A program made the translations under genes and the position numbers. Shown piece by piece: positions 1 through 6,674 of a stretch of DNA of 8,072 nt. The DNA is from Thermocladium sp. (GTDB lineage: Archaea; Thermoproteota; Thermoprotei; Thermoproteales; Thermocladiaceae). Below the pieces are notes generated by a model. It ran no database searches, was not told where the DNA came from, and saw only the letters and a program-made list of their open reading frames with translations. The stretch lies in NCBI GenBank assembly GCA_023269935.1, contig JAGDXC010000002.1, positions 5,644 through 13,715 of the forward strand, in the 5' to 3' direction. How positions within the stretch are numbered: position 1 is the stretch's first letter; the number at the start of each line of letters is the position of its first letter.

Positions 1-75
1 GATATATTGCCTCAAATATCATGGATTAAATGGATAAGCATATTAATGCAGGGACAAACTGGTTTTGGCATTTAA

Positions 76-1173
76 ATGAATAGAGAGGAGGCGCTGCTGA
101 TATCTTCGTCTTCAATCTCCGGGATTGCTTGGGGAGCCAATACAATAGTCGTGCCCATATACTTGACGCAATTGGGGCTTCCGCCGTTCTACGTGGGCCT
201 GCTTCTCTCGGCATCAATAGTGTTCTCCTCAAGCCTTGGATTCATATTCTCGGTTTTGGCTGATGCCCACGGCAGGAAGCGGTTCGCGATCATGAGTAGG
301 GCCATATCTGCCATAGCCTTCTTGCTGTTATTCATGAGGATTCCCTATGCCTATGCCTTCTCTTCATCTTGGGGAGGCGGGGGACTCGTGAACGCGATGC
401 TGGCGGAGAAAACGAGCAATGTGGAGAACGACTTAAGCATAATAAATTCGCTATCCATAGTGTCATCGCTAGTAGGTGCTCTGCTTCCTCTTGCCTTGCC
501 TATACGATTCATTTTCCTGGTTGATTCCGTCGTTGCGCTGGTTTCCCTCCTCTTGATATCGATGATTCACGAGAGGTATAGGGGCACTGGACGAGTGTTC
601 TTTAGGTTAAGCGTCACCATGGGTAAGTTCTCCACGGAGGCGATTATTGGATTAGGGGCAGGGATTGTGATTCCCCTCATGTCCTTATGGTTCAACCTCA
701 AGTTCAACGTGTCCGCTAAGCAGATGAGTCCGGTCTTCGCCTTATCGGACTTAACGCTGGCATTAACGGTTCTCGCGGCGCCTCGCTTAGCGGCTAGGAT
801 AGGCATGGTGAGGGCCATCGTGTTAACCCACGTCACAGCCATAATCCTATTAGTGGCGTTGCCTTTCTCGCCCAGCTTCGCCATTGCCAGCGCAGTGTTC
901 GTGATTAGGAACGCATTAATGAATATGGGGAACCCCTTGCTGAGCTCCATGATACTTAAGTTAATGCCGGAGAACCAGCGGGCCAGCGCCACCAGTTTCA
1001 TTAATTTATTGAGCTCGATACCCAGGGCTGCTGGGCCATCAATAGGGGGATACTTATTCGGCGAGGGGAACCTCTATTACCCGTTCTTCATAACTGCCGG
1101 TCTCTATAGTGTAGCCACTGCCTTATTCTACGTGTTCTTCAGGAATGCCAGGCTTGAATCAGTTAAGGTTTAA
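76..1173 (+). CDS. Major facilitator superfamily (MFS) transporter, first of a tandem pair
   Basis: This is a 365-residue polytopic membrane protein, almost entirely hydrophobic helices separated by short charged loops. The MFS signature motif A after helix 2 is seen as LADAHGRKR (residues 61-69), and a YRGT hinge lies near residue 168 between the two six-helix halves. It is clearly paralogous to the next gene. Shared landmarks are the M(N/D)R(E/D) start, MLA(E/D)KT near residue 108, YRGT, and an R(I/M)G(M/V) loop near residue 241. The start is supported because the distance to helix 1 equals that of the paralogue. No well-placed ribosome binding site is seen, and the upstream TATTAAT at 41-47 is only a weak promoter candidate. 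Relative to the paralogue it lacks about 16 residues around helix 4, leaving a glycine-rich, shortened segment (residues 90-108). The substrate is unknown: a secondary transporter or efflux pump for small molecules is the family-level expectation. Confidence 0.85.
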   Translation: MNREEALLISSSSISGIAWGANTIVVPIYLTQLGLPPFYVGLLLSASIVFSSSLGFIFSVLADAHGRKRFAIMSRAISAIAFLLLFMRIPYAYAFSSSWGGGGLVNAMLAEKTSNVENDLSIINSLSIVSSLVGALLPLALPIRFIFLVDSVVALVSLLLISMIHERYRGTGRVFFRLSVTMGKFSTEAIIGLGAGIVIPLMSLWFNLKFNVSAKQMSPVFALSDLTLALTVLAAPRLAARIGMVRAIVLTHVTAIILLVALPFSPSFAIASAVFVIRNALMNMGNPLLSSMILKLMPENQRASATSFINLLSSIPRAAGPSIGGYLFGEGNLYYPFFITAGLYSVATALFYVFFRNARLESVKV

Positions 1174-1186
1174 GGGGCGGCCCATC

Positions 1187-1200
1187 GTTTCTCGTTTTTA
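1187..1200 (+). terminator. Possible T-rich archaeal terminator after the first MFS gene
   Basis: The pyrimidine-rich tract GTTTCTCGTTTTTA starts 14 bases after the TAA stop of the first transporter and lies just before the promoter of the second. Archaeal transcription commonly ends at T-rich tracts without a hairpin. This is position and composition only. Confidence 0.3.
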
Positions 1201-1214
1201 CTGAATCGATATCG

Positions 1215-1229
1215 GTAAATTTTTTAAGC
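1215..1229 (+). promoter_or_regulatory. TATA-box promoter of the second MFS gene
   Basis: The sequence GTAAATTTTTTAAGC is centred about 27 bases before the ATG at 1249, which is where an archaeal TATA box sits when transcription begins at or very near the start codon. No Shine-Dalgarno-like purine tract lies between it and the ATG. This supports a leaderless transcript and separate expression of the second transporter, despite the short gap. Confidence 0.55.
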
Positions 1230-1248
1230 AGTTAATTTTCTTCCCAGC

Positions 1249-2460
1249 ATGGATAGAGATATACTGCTCATATTATTGTCCAGGATGCTCAGGAGCACGG
1301 CGGCCGGAGCGCTTGGCATAGCCACTGGGCTCTATCTATATAATGTGCTTCACTTATCCCTCACCTTAATAGGCATATTCTTCGGCGTGGGCGCATTCAC
1401 TGCGCCAGCCTTATCCCTATACTTCGGGAGACTCGGAGACAAGTATGGAAGAAAGAAGATCCTAATGCTGGCCACGGCCATGTTGCCCGCCGCGACCGCT
1501 ATCCTACTATTTACCCGCAATTACTTCCTGCTGCTCATTGCCGCAGCAATGGGGGGCTTCGGAACGGCCGGGGCATTAGCCAGCGGAAGCGTTGGCGCAG
1601 TGGTTGCGCCAATGATGACCGCGATGCTGGCCGATAAGACGAGGGATGATAATAGAACGACCATTTACTCCCTGCTGAATGTGGCTTCAGGACTAGCGGG
1701 CGCGGTGGGCGTATTAATTGTTCACTTGGGGTACGTTGAGGCATTCATGATTTCCCTCCTCCTCTCAACAATATCCCTTGCGGCGATAGTCCCCATTAGG
1801 GATAATTATAGGGGAACCAAGTCAACCGAAAAGAGGGGGGACGGCTCCAGGGATAGGAGGATTATGAAGATGTTCGCCGCGGTGGGGGTACTGAACGGGA
1901 CGGGGCAGGGACTCGTGACTCCATTCCTCCCAATACTATTCGAGGTACTCTTTAAAGCAACTAGGGGAGAGGTAAGTAACATATTCTTCCTGGGAGGAGT
2001 AATGGCAGCATTAATATCGCTCGCCACGCCAAGCCTCACTCGGCGCATGGGCTTCGTTAATGCGGTGATAATCACGAGAATGGTATCAACCATAGCGTTG
2101 ATCATGTTACCATTCATAAGGCTTCTCCCGATCACCATTAACGAGGCGTTCATGGTTGCCGTGCTGGCTTACCTAGTGTTCGTGATGTTCAGGGTAGCGT
2201 CGCTGCCGGCCCAGCAATCCCTAATGATGGGGCTAGTCAGCAGGGAGGCGCGATCCACAACGGCTGGAGTCAATCAAGCGGCGAGGCTGTTTCCATCGGC
2301 AGTGGCGACGACTGCGTCAGGGGCAATGCTGGATTACTTGCCCATACCTGTTCCCTTCACCTTGGCTCTCCTGGTTAATGTAGCGAACATATATCTATAT
2401 AAGCGATTCTTTGGATCCATGGCATTTGATGGCAAGACAATAAGCGCAGCGCTCGAATAG
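1249..2460 (+). CDS. Major facilitator superfamily (MFS) transporter, second of a tandem pair
   Basis: This is a 403-residue integral membrane protein of full MFS length, with about twelve predicted helices. MFS motif A, GRLGDKYGRKK, is at residues 60-70 in the loop after helix 2. Helix 4 (about 91-127) is long and rich in Gly/Ala. MLADKT follows at 126-131, and the hydrophilic central loop between the halves (about 184-205) carries YRGT and a run of Lys/Arg/Asp. The second half has the equivalent RRMGFV loop at 265-270. It is homologous over its whole length to the gene upstream, implying tandem duplication followed by strong divergence. The ATG is supported by a TATA box about 27 bases upstream. 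Its stop lies 6 bases from the stop of the convergent flavoprotein gene. The substrate cannot be deduced, and a link to formate metabolism is not shown by anything except proximity. Confidence 0.88.
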   Translation: MDRDILLILLSRMLRSTAAGALGIATGLYLYNVLHLSLTLIGIFFGVGAFTAPALSLYFGRLGDKYGRKKILMLATAMLPAATAILLFTRNYFLLLIAAAMGGFGTAGALASGSVGAVVAPMMTAMLADKTRDDNRTTIYSLLNVASGLAGAVGVLIVHLGYVEAFMISLLLSTISLAAIVPIRDNYRGTKSTEKRGDGSRDRRIMKMFAAVGVLNGTGQGLVTPFLPILFEVLFKATRGEVSNIFFLGGVMAALISLATPSLTRRMGFVNAVIITRMVSTIALIMLPFIRLLPITINEAFMVAVLAYLVFVMFRVASLPAQQSLMMGLVSREARSTTAGVNQAARLFPSAVATTASGAMLDYLPIPVPFTLALLVNVANIYLYKRFFGSMAFDGKTISAALE

Positions 2461-2466
2461 TCCCCG

Positions 2467-3255
2467 CTAGATGCTCCAGCCCTCCCTGGATAATTCGTCC
2501 CTAACATCGCTGAGCCTGAATATGGGGCCATCCACGCACACGTAGTGCTTACCTATATTGCAATGCCCGCAGAAGCCGACGCCGCACTCCATGTGTCTCT
2601 CCAGGGAGAGGTATATATTGTGAACCTCCATGCCCATGTTAATGAGTCCCCGGACGGCGTGAGCCATCATTATCTCCGGCCCTATTATTAGGGCAGCCAT
2701 TCCTCGCCGCAGCTCCACTTTGCCTAGGAGGGTTGTGACCACCCCCACGTTTCCTCTCCACGACGCGTCGCCCCTATCCACCGTGACTAGCACGTTGGCT
2801 TTGCGCGGCCACTCCTCAAGTACTAGGTCCTTATATATTATATCGCTTGGGCTCCTGGCGCCGTAGAGAAGCGTTATATTCCTTCTGCCCAAGTACTTAT
2901 CCATGAAGAACCTTATGGGCGGTATCCCTATTCCCCCCGCTATTAACAAGTAATCATCGTAATTGCCGGGCCATGAATTGCCATAGGGTCCCCGAGTTCC
3001 CACGAAGTCGCCCATGCTTAAGCCATATAATTTGCCCGTGGTTCGCCCCACTCTCTTGAATGTTATTAGGGCCTCGCCGGCGAGGGATATGGGGACCTCA
3101 CCATCAATGGCGGATACCATTATGAATTGACCAGGCGCGGCGCGGGGGAACTCCCTGTCTAAAGCAATGGTCACGGTCTCCGGAGCCTCTTCTCTCCTAG
3201 CTATTATTCTACTCCTCACGGGCAATAGCGTCTCCAATCTTTTCGGTGATTCCAT
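2467..3255 (-). CDS. FAD/NAD(P)-binding, [2Fe-2S] oxidoreductase subunit (sulfhydrogenase gamma / AsrB-like)
   Basis: This 262-residue flavoprotein belongs to the ferredoxin-NADP reductase superfamily, in the branch containing sulfhydrogenase gamma (HydG), anaerobic sulfite reductase B (AsrB) and PyrK. The FAD half shows PGQF (41-44), GEVPIS (52-57, replacing the usual RxYS as in this branch) and GPYG (89-92). The nucleotide half shows AGGIGIPP (106-113) and GPEIMM (192-197). Near the C-terminus four cysteines at 224, 229, 232 and 240 (C-x4-C-x2-C-x7-C) form the [2Fe-2S] site typical of the branch. It probably exchanges electrons between NAD(P)(H) and the iron-sulfur protein encoded just upstream. 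The ATG at 3255 is preferred because a G-tract (3265-3270) sits nine bases before it. An in-frame TTG at 3258 is the alternative and would add one residue. The stop of the upstream gene is four bases from this ATG, so the two are surely co-transcribed. Whether the partner enzyme is a formate dehydrogenase or something encoded elsewhere is inference. Confidence 0.85.
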   Translation of the reverse strand: MESPKRLETLLPVRSRIIARREEAPETVTIALDREFPRAAPGQFIMVSAIDGEVPISLAGEALITFKRVGRTTGKLYGLSMGDFVGTRGPYGNSWPGNYDDYLLIAGGIGIPPIRFFMDKYLGRRNITLLYGARSPSDIIYKDLVLEEWPRKANVLVTVDRGDASWRGNVGVVTTLLGKVELRRGMAALIIGPEIMMAHAVRGLINMGMEVHNIYLSLERHMECGVGFCGHCNIGKHYVCVDGPIFRLSDVRDELSREGWSI

Positions 3256-3259
3256 CAAC

Positions 3260-4180
3260 TTAATCCCCCCTCGAGAAGTGGTTGATCACGTTCCTTATAT
3301 CTATATCAACGGGACACGCCGTGGTGCATCTACCGCAGCCAGTGCAAAGGGCGTAACCGTAGCGATCCTTATGATAGCTCAACTTATGATAGAAGCGCTG
3401 CCGCATCCTTGAGTCAAGGGATTGCCTAGGATTGCCTCCCGCCATCCTCGTGAAGCCCGCCCAAAGGCAACTATCTTCCTGCCTACTCCAGTCCCTGTAA
3501 TCCATAGAGTAACAGAAACAGGTGGGGCAAGCCAATGTACATGCACCACACTCAATGCATTTATTGGCTAATTCGCTCCAAATTGGGTCGCTCCACTTCA
3601 ACTCATAATTCATGGAGACGCGGAGCTGCTCCTCATACACGCTCCTCACGGCATTAATGGCCTTGCTCAACCACCCCTCATCGGCCGGAACCATGTAATC
3701 AATGGGTAAATCATCATTCATCTCAATGAAGTACTTATCCCCAACATCGGTTAACTGCATCGAGTAACCAGACTCAAGGCGTGGCCCCTGAAGGCTCGTG
3801 CAGAAGGCCTTGGGCGAGCAGGAGTGAATGCATGCAATATTGATCAGCTTAATGTTTTTCCGCTTGCTTAAGTATATGGCGTCCGCAAAGGGCCCCCTTA
3901 GCCTCACGTCATCAAGCATGGTAACTGCAGCCACCTCACAGGAGCGGGTGAAGTAAATCGTGGGTGGAAACTCATCCCTGAGGCTGAATATGTTTTCCCT
4001 CCCCATGAATGGCTTATAAAAGAAGGTGGGCACCGCATCCAGGAACTCCGAGCCATTGTTTAGGTATCCATATACAAGCGAACCCCCCTCCATCTTTGGA
4101 GCAATGACTCGGAAGCCGAGGCCCAGCAATGAATCGATATACTTAGGTAGATCGCCCTTGCTCAATAAATAATACCTCAT
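3260..4180 (-). CDS. Iron-sulfur electron-transfer subunit (sulfhydrogenase beta / AsrA-like)
   Basis: This 306-residue protein matches the layout of sulfhydrogenase beta (HydB) and anaerobic sulfite reductase A (AsrA). An N-terminal domain of about 200 residues is followed by two ferredoxin-type [4Fe-4S] motifs. The first is C208-x2-C211-x2-C214-x3-C218-P, followed by the family's TCFC (220-223). The second is C279-x2-C282-x2-C285-x3-C289-P. Further family-like cysteines are C81 (in RSCEV, where relatives usually have RPCD), C117 and C127 before a GP...LTD stretch, and C238. It should relay electrons between a catalytic subunit and the flavoprotein encoded immediately downstream, in the cytoplasm, as no signal peptide or membrane helix is seen. 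The ATG at 4180 is supported by a TATA box 25 bases upstream. It is transcribed divergently from the formate dehydrogenase gene. Assignment to the family is firm, but the identity of the catalytic partner is inferred. Confidence 0.85.
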   Translation of the reverse strand: MRYYLLSKGDLPKYIDSLLGLGFRVIAPKMEGGSLVYGYLNNGSEFLDAVPTFFYKPFMGRENIFSLRDEFPPTIYFTRSCEVAAVTMLDDVRLRGPFADAIYLSKRKNIKLINIACIHSCSPKAFCTSLQGPRLESGYSMQLTDVGDKYFIEMNDDLPIDYMVPADEGWLSKAINAVRSVYEEQLRVSMNYELKWSDPIWSELANKCIECGACTLACPTCFCYSMDYRDWSRQEDSCLWAGFTRMAGGNPRQSLDSRMRQRFYHKLSYHKDRYGYALCTGCGRCTTACPVDIDIRNVINHFSRGD

Positions 4181-4200
4181 TGGTTATGCTTAGCCTGGAT

Positions 4201-4210
4201 TAATTTAAAC
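4201..4210 (-). promoter_or_regulatory. TATA-box promoter of the iron-sulfur/flavoprotein operon
   Basis: Read on the minus strand the sequence is GTTTAAATTA, centred about 25 bases before the ATG at 4180. The spacing fits a leaderless archaeal transcript, and no ribosome binding site lies between the box and the ATG. Confidence 0.5.
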
Positions 4211-4248
4211 ATTAACTCATTACTGGATTTATAATTAATAAAGATATG

Positions 4249-4260
4249 GAATATTTATTA
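4249..4260 (+). promoter_or_regulatory. TATA-box promoter of the formate dehydrogenase gene
   Basis: GAATATTTATTA is centred about 28 bases before the GTG at 4283. Together with the minus-strand box about 50 bases away it makes the 102-base gap at 4181-4282 a compact divergent promoter region. The distance supports a transcript beginning near the GTG. A purine tract AAGGAGAT directly follows the box, at 4260-4267, but it is badly placed for the GTG. Confidence 0.45.
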
Positions 4261-4282
4261 AGGAGATTAATGAATATGAGAA

Positions 4283-6307
4283 GTGGGAACAGTCAGAACC
4301 ATTTGCCCCTATTGCGGCGTGGGGTGCGGCATCATTGTTCAGAACCTTGGGGATAACATCAAGGTAATGCCCGACCCCAATCATCCCGTGAATAAGGGAA
4401 CGCTCTGCGTAAAGGGCTGGAAGGGGCTTGACTTCACCACATCCCCAAACAGATTAACTAGGCCCCTCCTCCGCACGGAGACCGGCTTCATTCCCATAAC
4501 TTGGGGCGAGGCCATTAAGTTAGCCGCCGAGGAGTTGAGGAGAGTGAGAAGGGAATATGGACCCGATGCCGTGGCATTCATTAGCTCAGCCAAGGCAACT
4601 AATGAAGAGAATTACTTAATGCAGAAATTGGCTAGGGCCTTCGGCACCAATAATATAGATCACTGCGCCAGGAGCTGTCACTCCACCACAATAGAGGGCC
4701 TCATTAGGACCCTTGGAGCAGGAGCAATGACGTCCAGCATAGATGACGTCGATTCCGCCGACGTCGTCTTCGTGATTGGATCAAACACCACGGAGCAGCA
4801 CCCAATAATAGGGGCACGCATAATTAGGAATAAGGAGCGCGGGCTGAGACTAGTCGTGGCTGATCCCAGGGAAACAAAGTTAGCCAGCATCGCCGATGTT
4901 TGGCTCCGGCACAGGCCGGGCACTGATATAGCTCTCCTGAATTCCTTGGCCCACGTGATAATCGAGGAGAAGCTCTATGATGAGTCAATGCTGGATAAGG
5001 TTAATGGATTCCAGGAATACGCGAAGCTAGTTGAGGAGTATAGTCCCGAGAAGATGAGTGACGTGACTGGAGTGGATCCAGCGCTAGTTAGGCGGGCGGC
5101 GGAGTTGATGGCTGGGGGTAAATTAATGATCCTATACGCCATGGGCATAACGCAGCACGAGCACGGCACAGAGAACGTAATGGCTGTGGCGAACCTAGCG
5201 CTAATACTGGGCGCCGTTGGGAAGGAGGGGACTGGAGTAGCGCCGTTGAGGGGGCACAGTAATGTGCAGGGCTCAAGTGATATGGCGGCATTGCCGGACT
5301 TCCTGCCGGGGTACGTGCGGGTTTGGGATAAGGCGAGGAAGAGGTTCGAGGATGCTTGGGGATTCGAGGTGAAGAGCGAGCCTGGGCTGTACTTGACGGA
5401 GATGTTCGAGGCAGGGATTAGGGGCAGAGTTAAGGCATTCTATATAATGGGCGAGAATCCAGCCATAACTGAGGCATGCGCAGCAGATGTGCCTAGGGCA
5501 CTGGATACCGCTGAGTTCGTGATAGTGCAGGACCTCTTCCTAACGGAGACCGCTAAACACGCCACGCTGGTTTTACCGGCGGCTTCCTTCTTAGAGAAGG
5601 AGGGAACAATAACCAACACGGAGAGGAGAATCCAATTAATAAGGAAGGCCAGGGAGGCGCCGGGCGAGGCCCGTCCCGATTGGGAGATAATAAGAATGAT
5701 TGCTAACGCCCTCGGTTTAAGGGGGTTCCAGCATGAATCCCCTAGGGAGGTAATGATTGAGGTAAGCGGATTAGTGCCCCAATACGCTGGGGTGACTTAT
5801 GATGCGTTGGAGCCGTATGGACTACAGTGGCCAGTGCCATCGCGTGGGCACCCCGGAACTAGGAGACTCTACACCAATGGGTTCCCAAGGGGCAAGGCCG
5901 ATCTAGTGCCGGTTGAGTGGAGACCACCGAGCGAGTGGATTAATCCTGATTACCCCTTCATATTGACGACCGGGAGAAGCTACTATCATTGGCACTCTGG
6001 AGTATTGACTCGGGAATCCACCATACTCTCAAGGGAGTACCCCGAGCCCCTGATAGAGGTCAATAGTGATGATGCGGAGAAGCTTGGGGTGAGGAGTGGA
6101 GATTGGATCAAGGTCGAGTCGAGGCGGGGATCAATAATTGCCAAGGCGCTCGTAACCAATAAGGTGCCGAGGGGAGTGGTCTTCTCGACTTTTCACTTCG
6201 TAGAGGCTATAGTTAATGAATTAATTGGAGTGGAGCACGTGGATAAATACGCAAAAATGCCTGAATACAAGGTAACGCCGGTCAAGGTAAGCAAAGTCAC
6301 GCATTAA
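4283..6307 (+). CDS. fdhA: Formate dehydrogenase catalytic subunit (Mo/W-bisMGD, cysteine type)
   Basis: This 674-residue cytoplasmic member of the DMSO reductase/molybdopterin family interconverts formate and CO2. The N-terminal [4Fe-4S] motif is C8-x2-C11-x3-C15 (CPYCGVGCG) plus C42 in LCVKG, with the electron-relay lysine at 44. The active-site motif CARSCH (128-133) puts C132 at the position of the metal-ligating selenocysteine/cysteine and H133 at the catalytic histidine. RGHSNVQG (323-330) supplies the second active-site arginine and is typical of formate dehydrogenases. The C-terminal cofactor-binding domain includes TGRSYYHWHSG (563-573). Length is close to FdhF-type catalytic subunits without extra fused clusters, so separate electron-transfer subunits are required. 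The divergent iron-sulfur and flavoprotein genes are the obvious candidates. GTG at 4283 is the only workable start, because an in-frame TGA lies at 4277-4279 and the cysteine motif begins at residue 8. Confidence in formate as substrate is high but rests on motifs. No fdhD-type maturation gene is present here. Confidence 0.9.
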   Translation: MGTVRTICPYCGVGCGIIVQNLGDNIKVMPDPNHPVNKGTLCVKGWKGLDFTTSPNRLTRPLLRTETGFIPITWGEAIKLAAEELRRVRREYGPDAVAFISSAKATNEENYLMQKLARAFGTNNIDHCARSCHSTTIEGLIRTLGAGAMTSSIDDVDSADVVFVIGSNTTEQHPIIGARIIRNKERGLRLVVADPRETKLASIADVWLRHRPGTDIALLNSLAHVIIEEKLYDESMLDKVNGFQEYAKLVEEYSPEKMSDVTGVDPALVRRAAELMAGGKLMILYAMGITQHEHGTENVMAVANLALILGAVGKEGTGVAPLRGHSNVQGSSDMAALPDFLPGYVRVWDKARKRFEDAWGFEVKSEPGLYLTEMFEAGIRGRVKAFYIMGENPAITEACAADVPRALDTAEFVIVQDLFLTETAKHATLVLPAASFLEKEGTITNTERRIQLIRKAREAPGEARPDWEIIRMIANALGLRGFQHESPREVMIEVSGLVPQYAGVTYDALEPYGLQWPVPSRGHPGTRRLYTNGFPRGKADLVPVEWRPPSEWINPDYPFILTTGRSYYHWHSGVLTRESTILSREYPEPLIEVNSDDAEKLGVRSGDWIKVESRRGSIIAKALVTNKVPRGVVFSTFHFVEAIVNELIGVEHVDKYAKMPEYKVTPVKVSKVTH

Positions 6308-6340
6308 CAGTAATTAAGGGGTTGCCCTAAGATTCAGGAA

Positions 6341-6376
6341 AATCATGAATTTCATGAGTAATGATCAATCATGAAT
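6341..6376. repeat. Cluster of TCATGA palindromes, possible operator
   Basis: The palindromic hexamer TCATGA occurs at 6343-6348, 6352-6357 and 6369-6374. The decamer AATCATGAAT occurs as a direct repeat at 6341-6350 and 6367-6376, 26 bases apart. ATGAT-CA-ATCAT (6361-6372) is a further inverted repeat inside the cluster. Repeated small palindromes can be regulator-binding sites. The distance from the next start (about 300 bases) makes a role in its transcription uncertain, and A/T-rich DNA yields such patterns by chance. Confidence 0.3.
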
Positions 6377-6640
6377 AACTGCTCAAGCTCTTTTATTAAT
6401 TTACTTGACTCTATATCATTAGGAGGCCATAATTCATACTTACAGAGGTGAACCCCATCATTTTGTCATATATTATTAACATCAATTATATTAGAAACCT
6501 AGATTAGCTACCAATTTTTTCTCTTAATATTTAATTCCAAAGATACTTTAAATGATTCATATTAACTGTTCACAAGAGAGAAGAAATTGATTATTAACAG
6601 ACTTATTAATGGCAGCCTAATGCAGATAGTTAATCCAAAT

Positions 6641-6652
6641 TATTTTTAAATA
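6641..6652 (+). promoter_or_regulatory. TATA-box promoter of the PP2C phosphatase gene
   Basis: The sequence TATTTTTAAATA is centred about 28 bases before the ATG at 6675. No purine-rich ribosome binding site follows it, which suggests a leaderless transcript and supports the chosen start. Confidence 0.55.
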
Positions 6653-6674
6653 ACTTTTCAATAAATTATATTGA

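Larger units (their letters stand above)
6308..6674. other. Gene-poor A/T-rich spacer between the formate dehydrogenase and phosphatase genes
   Basis: No convincing gene was found in these 367 bases. A weak hairpin AGGG-GTTG-CCCT at 6317-6328 follows the formate dehydrogenase stop by nine bases. A cluster of TCATGA motifs lies at 6341-6376. A short minus-strand frame without a start codon (6352-6465) reads like protein and may be a relic or chance. A T-run at 6515-6520 could end transcription. The promoter of the phosphatase gene is at the right end. Base composition changes sharply here from the mixed composition on the left to A/T-rich DNA on the right. Confidence 0.5.

Noticed and set aside
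567..1001. A 144-codon open frame on the minus strand inside the first transporter gene
   Set aside because: It lies antisense to a well-supported MFS protein, has no promoter, and its sequence is the usual shadow of codon-biased hydrophobic coding DNA.
1806..2153. A 115-codon open frame on the minus strand inside the second transporter gene
   Set aside because: Antisense shadow of the MFS gene; no recognisable domain and no promoter.
3167..3412. An 81-codon plus-strand frame spanning the junction of the flavoprotein and iron-sulfur genes
   Set aside because: It crosses two firmly identified minus-strand genes and shows no family features.
2467..4180. Assignment of the two minus-strand genes as a true anaerobic sulfite reductase or sulfhydrogenase
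   Set aside because: The electron-transfer subunits fit either, but the siroheme (AsrC) or NiFe (alpha/delta) catalytic subunits are absent, and the adjacent catalytic gene is a formate dehydrogenase.
6371..6451. Small plus-strand ORF of 26 residues in the spacer, beginning ATG AAT AAC
   Set aside because: It has no ribosome binding site or TATA box at a suitable distance and its composition is unremarkable.
6420..6452. Two ribosome-binding-site-like sequences, AGGAGG and GAGGTGA, in the spacer
   Set aside because: Neither is followed at 5-12 bases by a start codon opening a meaningful frame.
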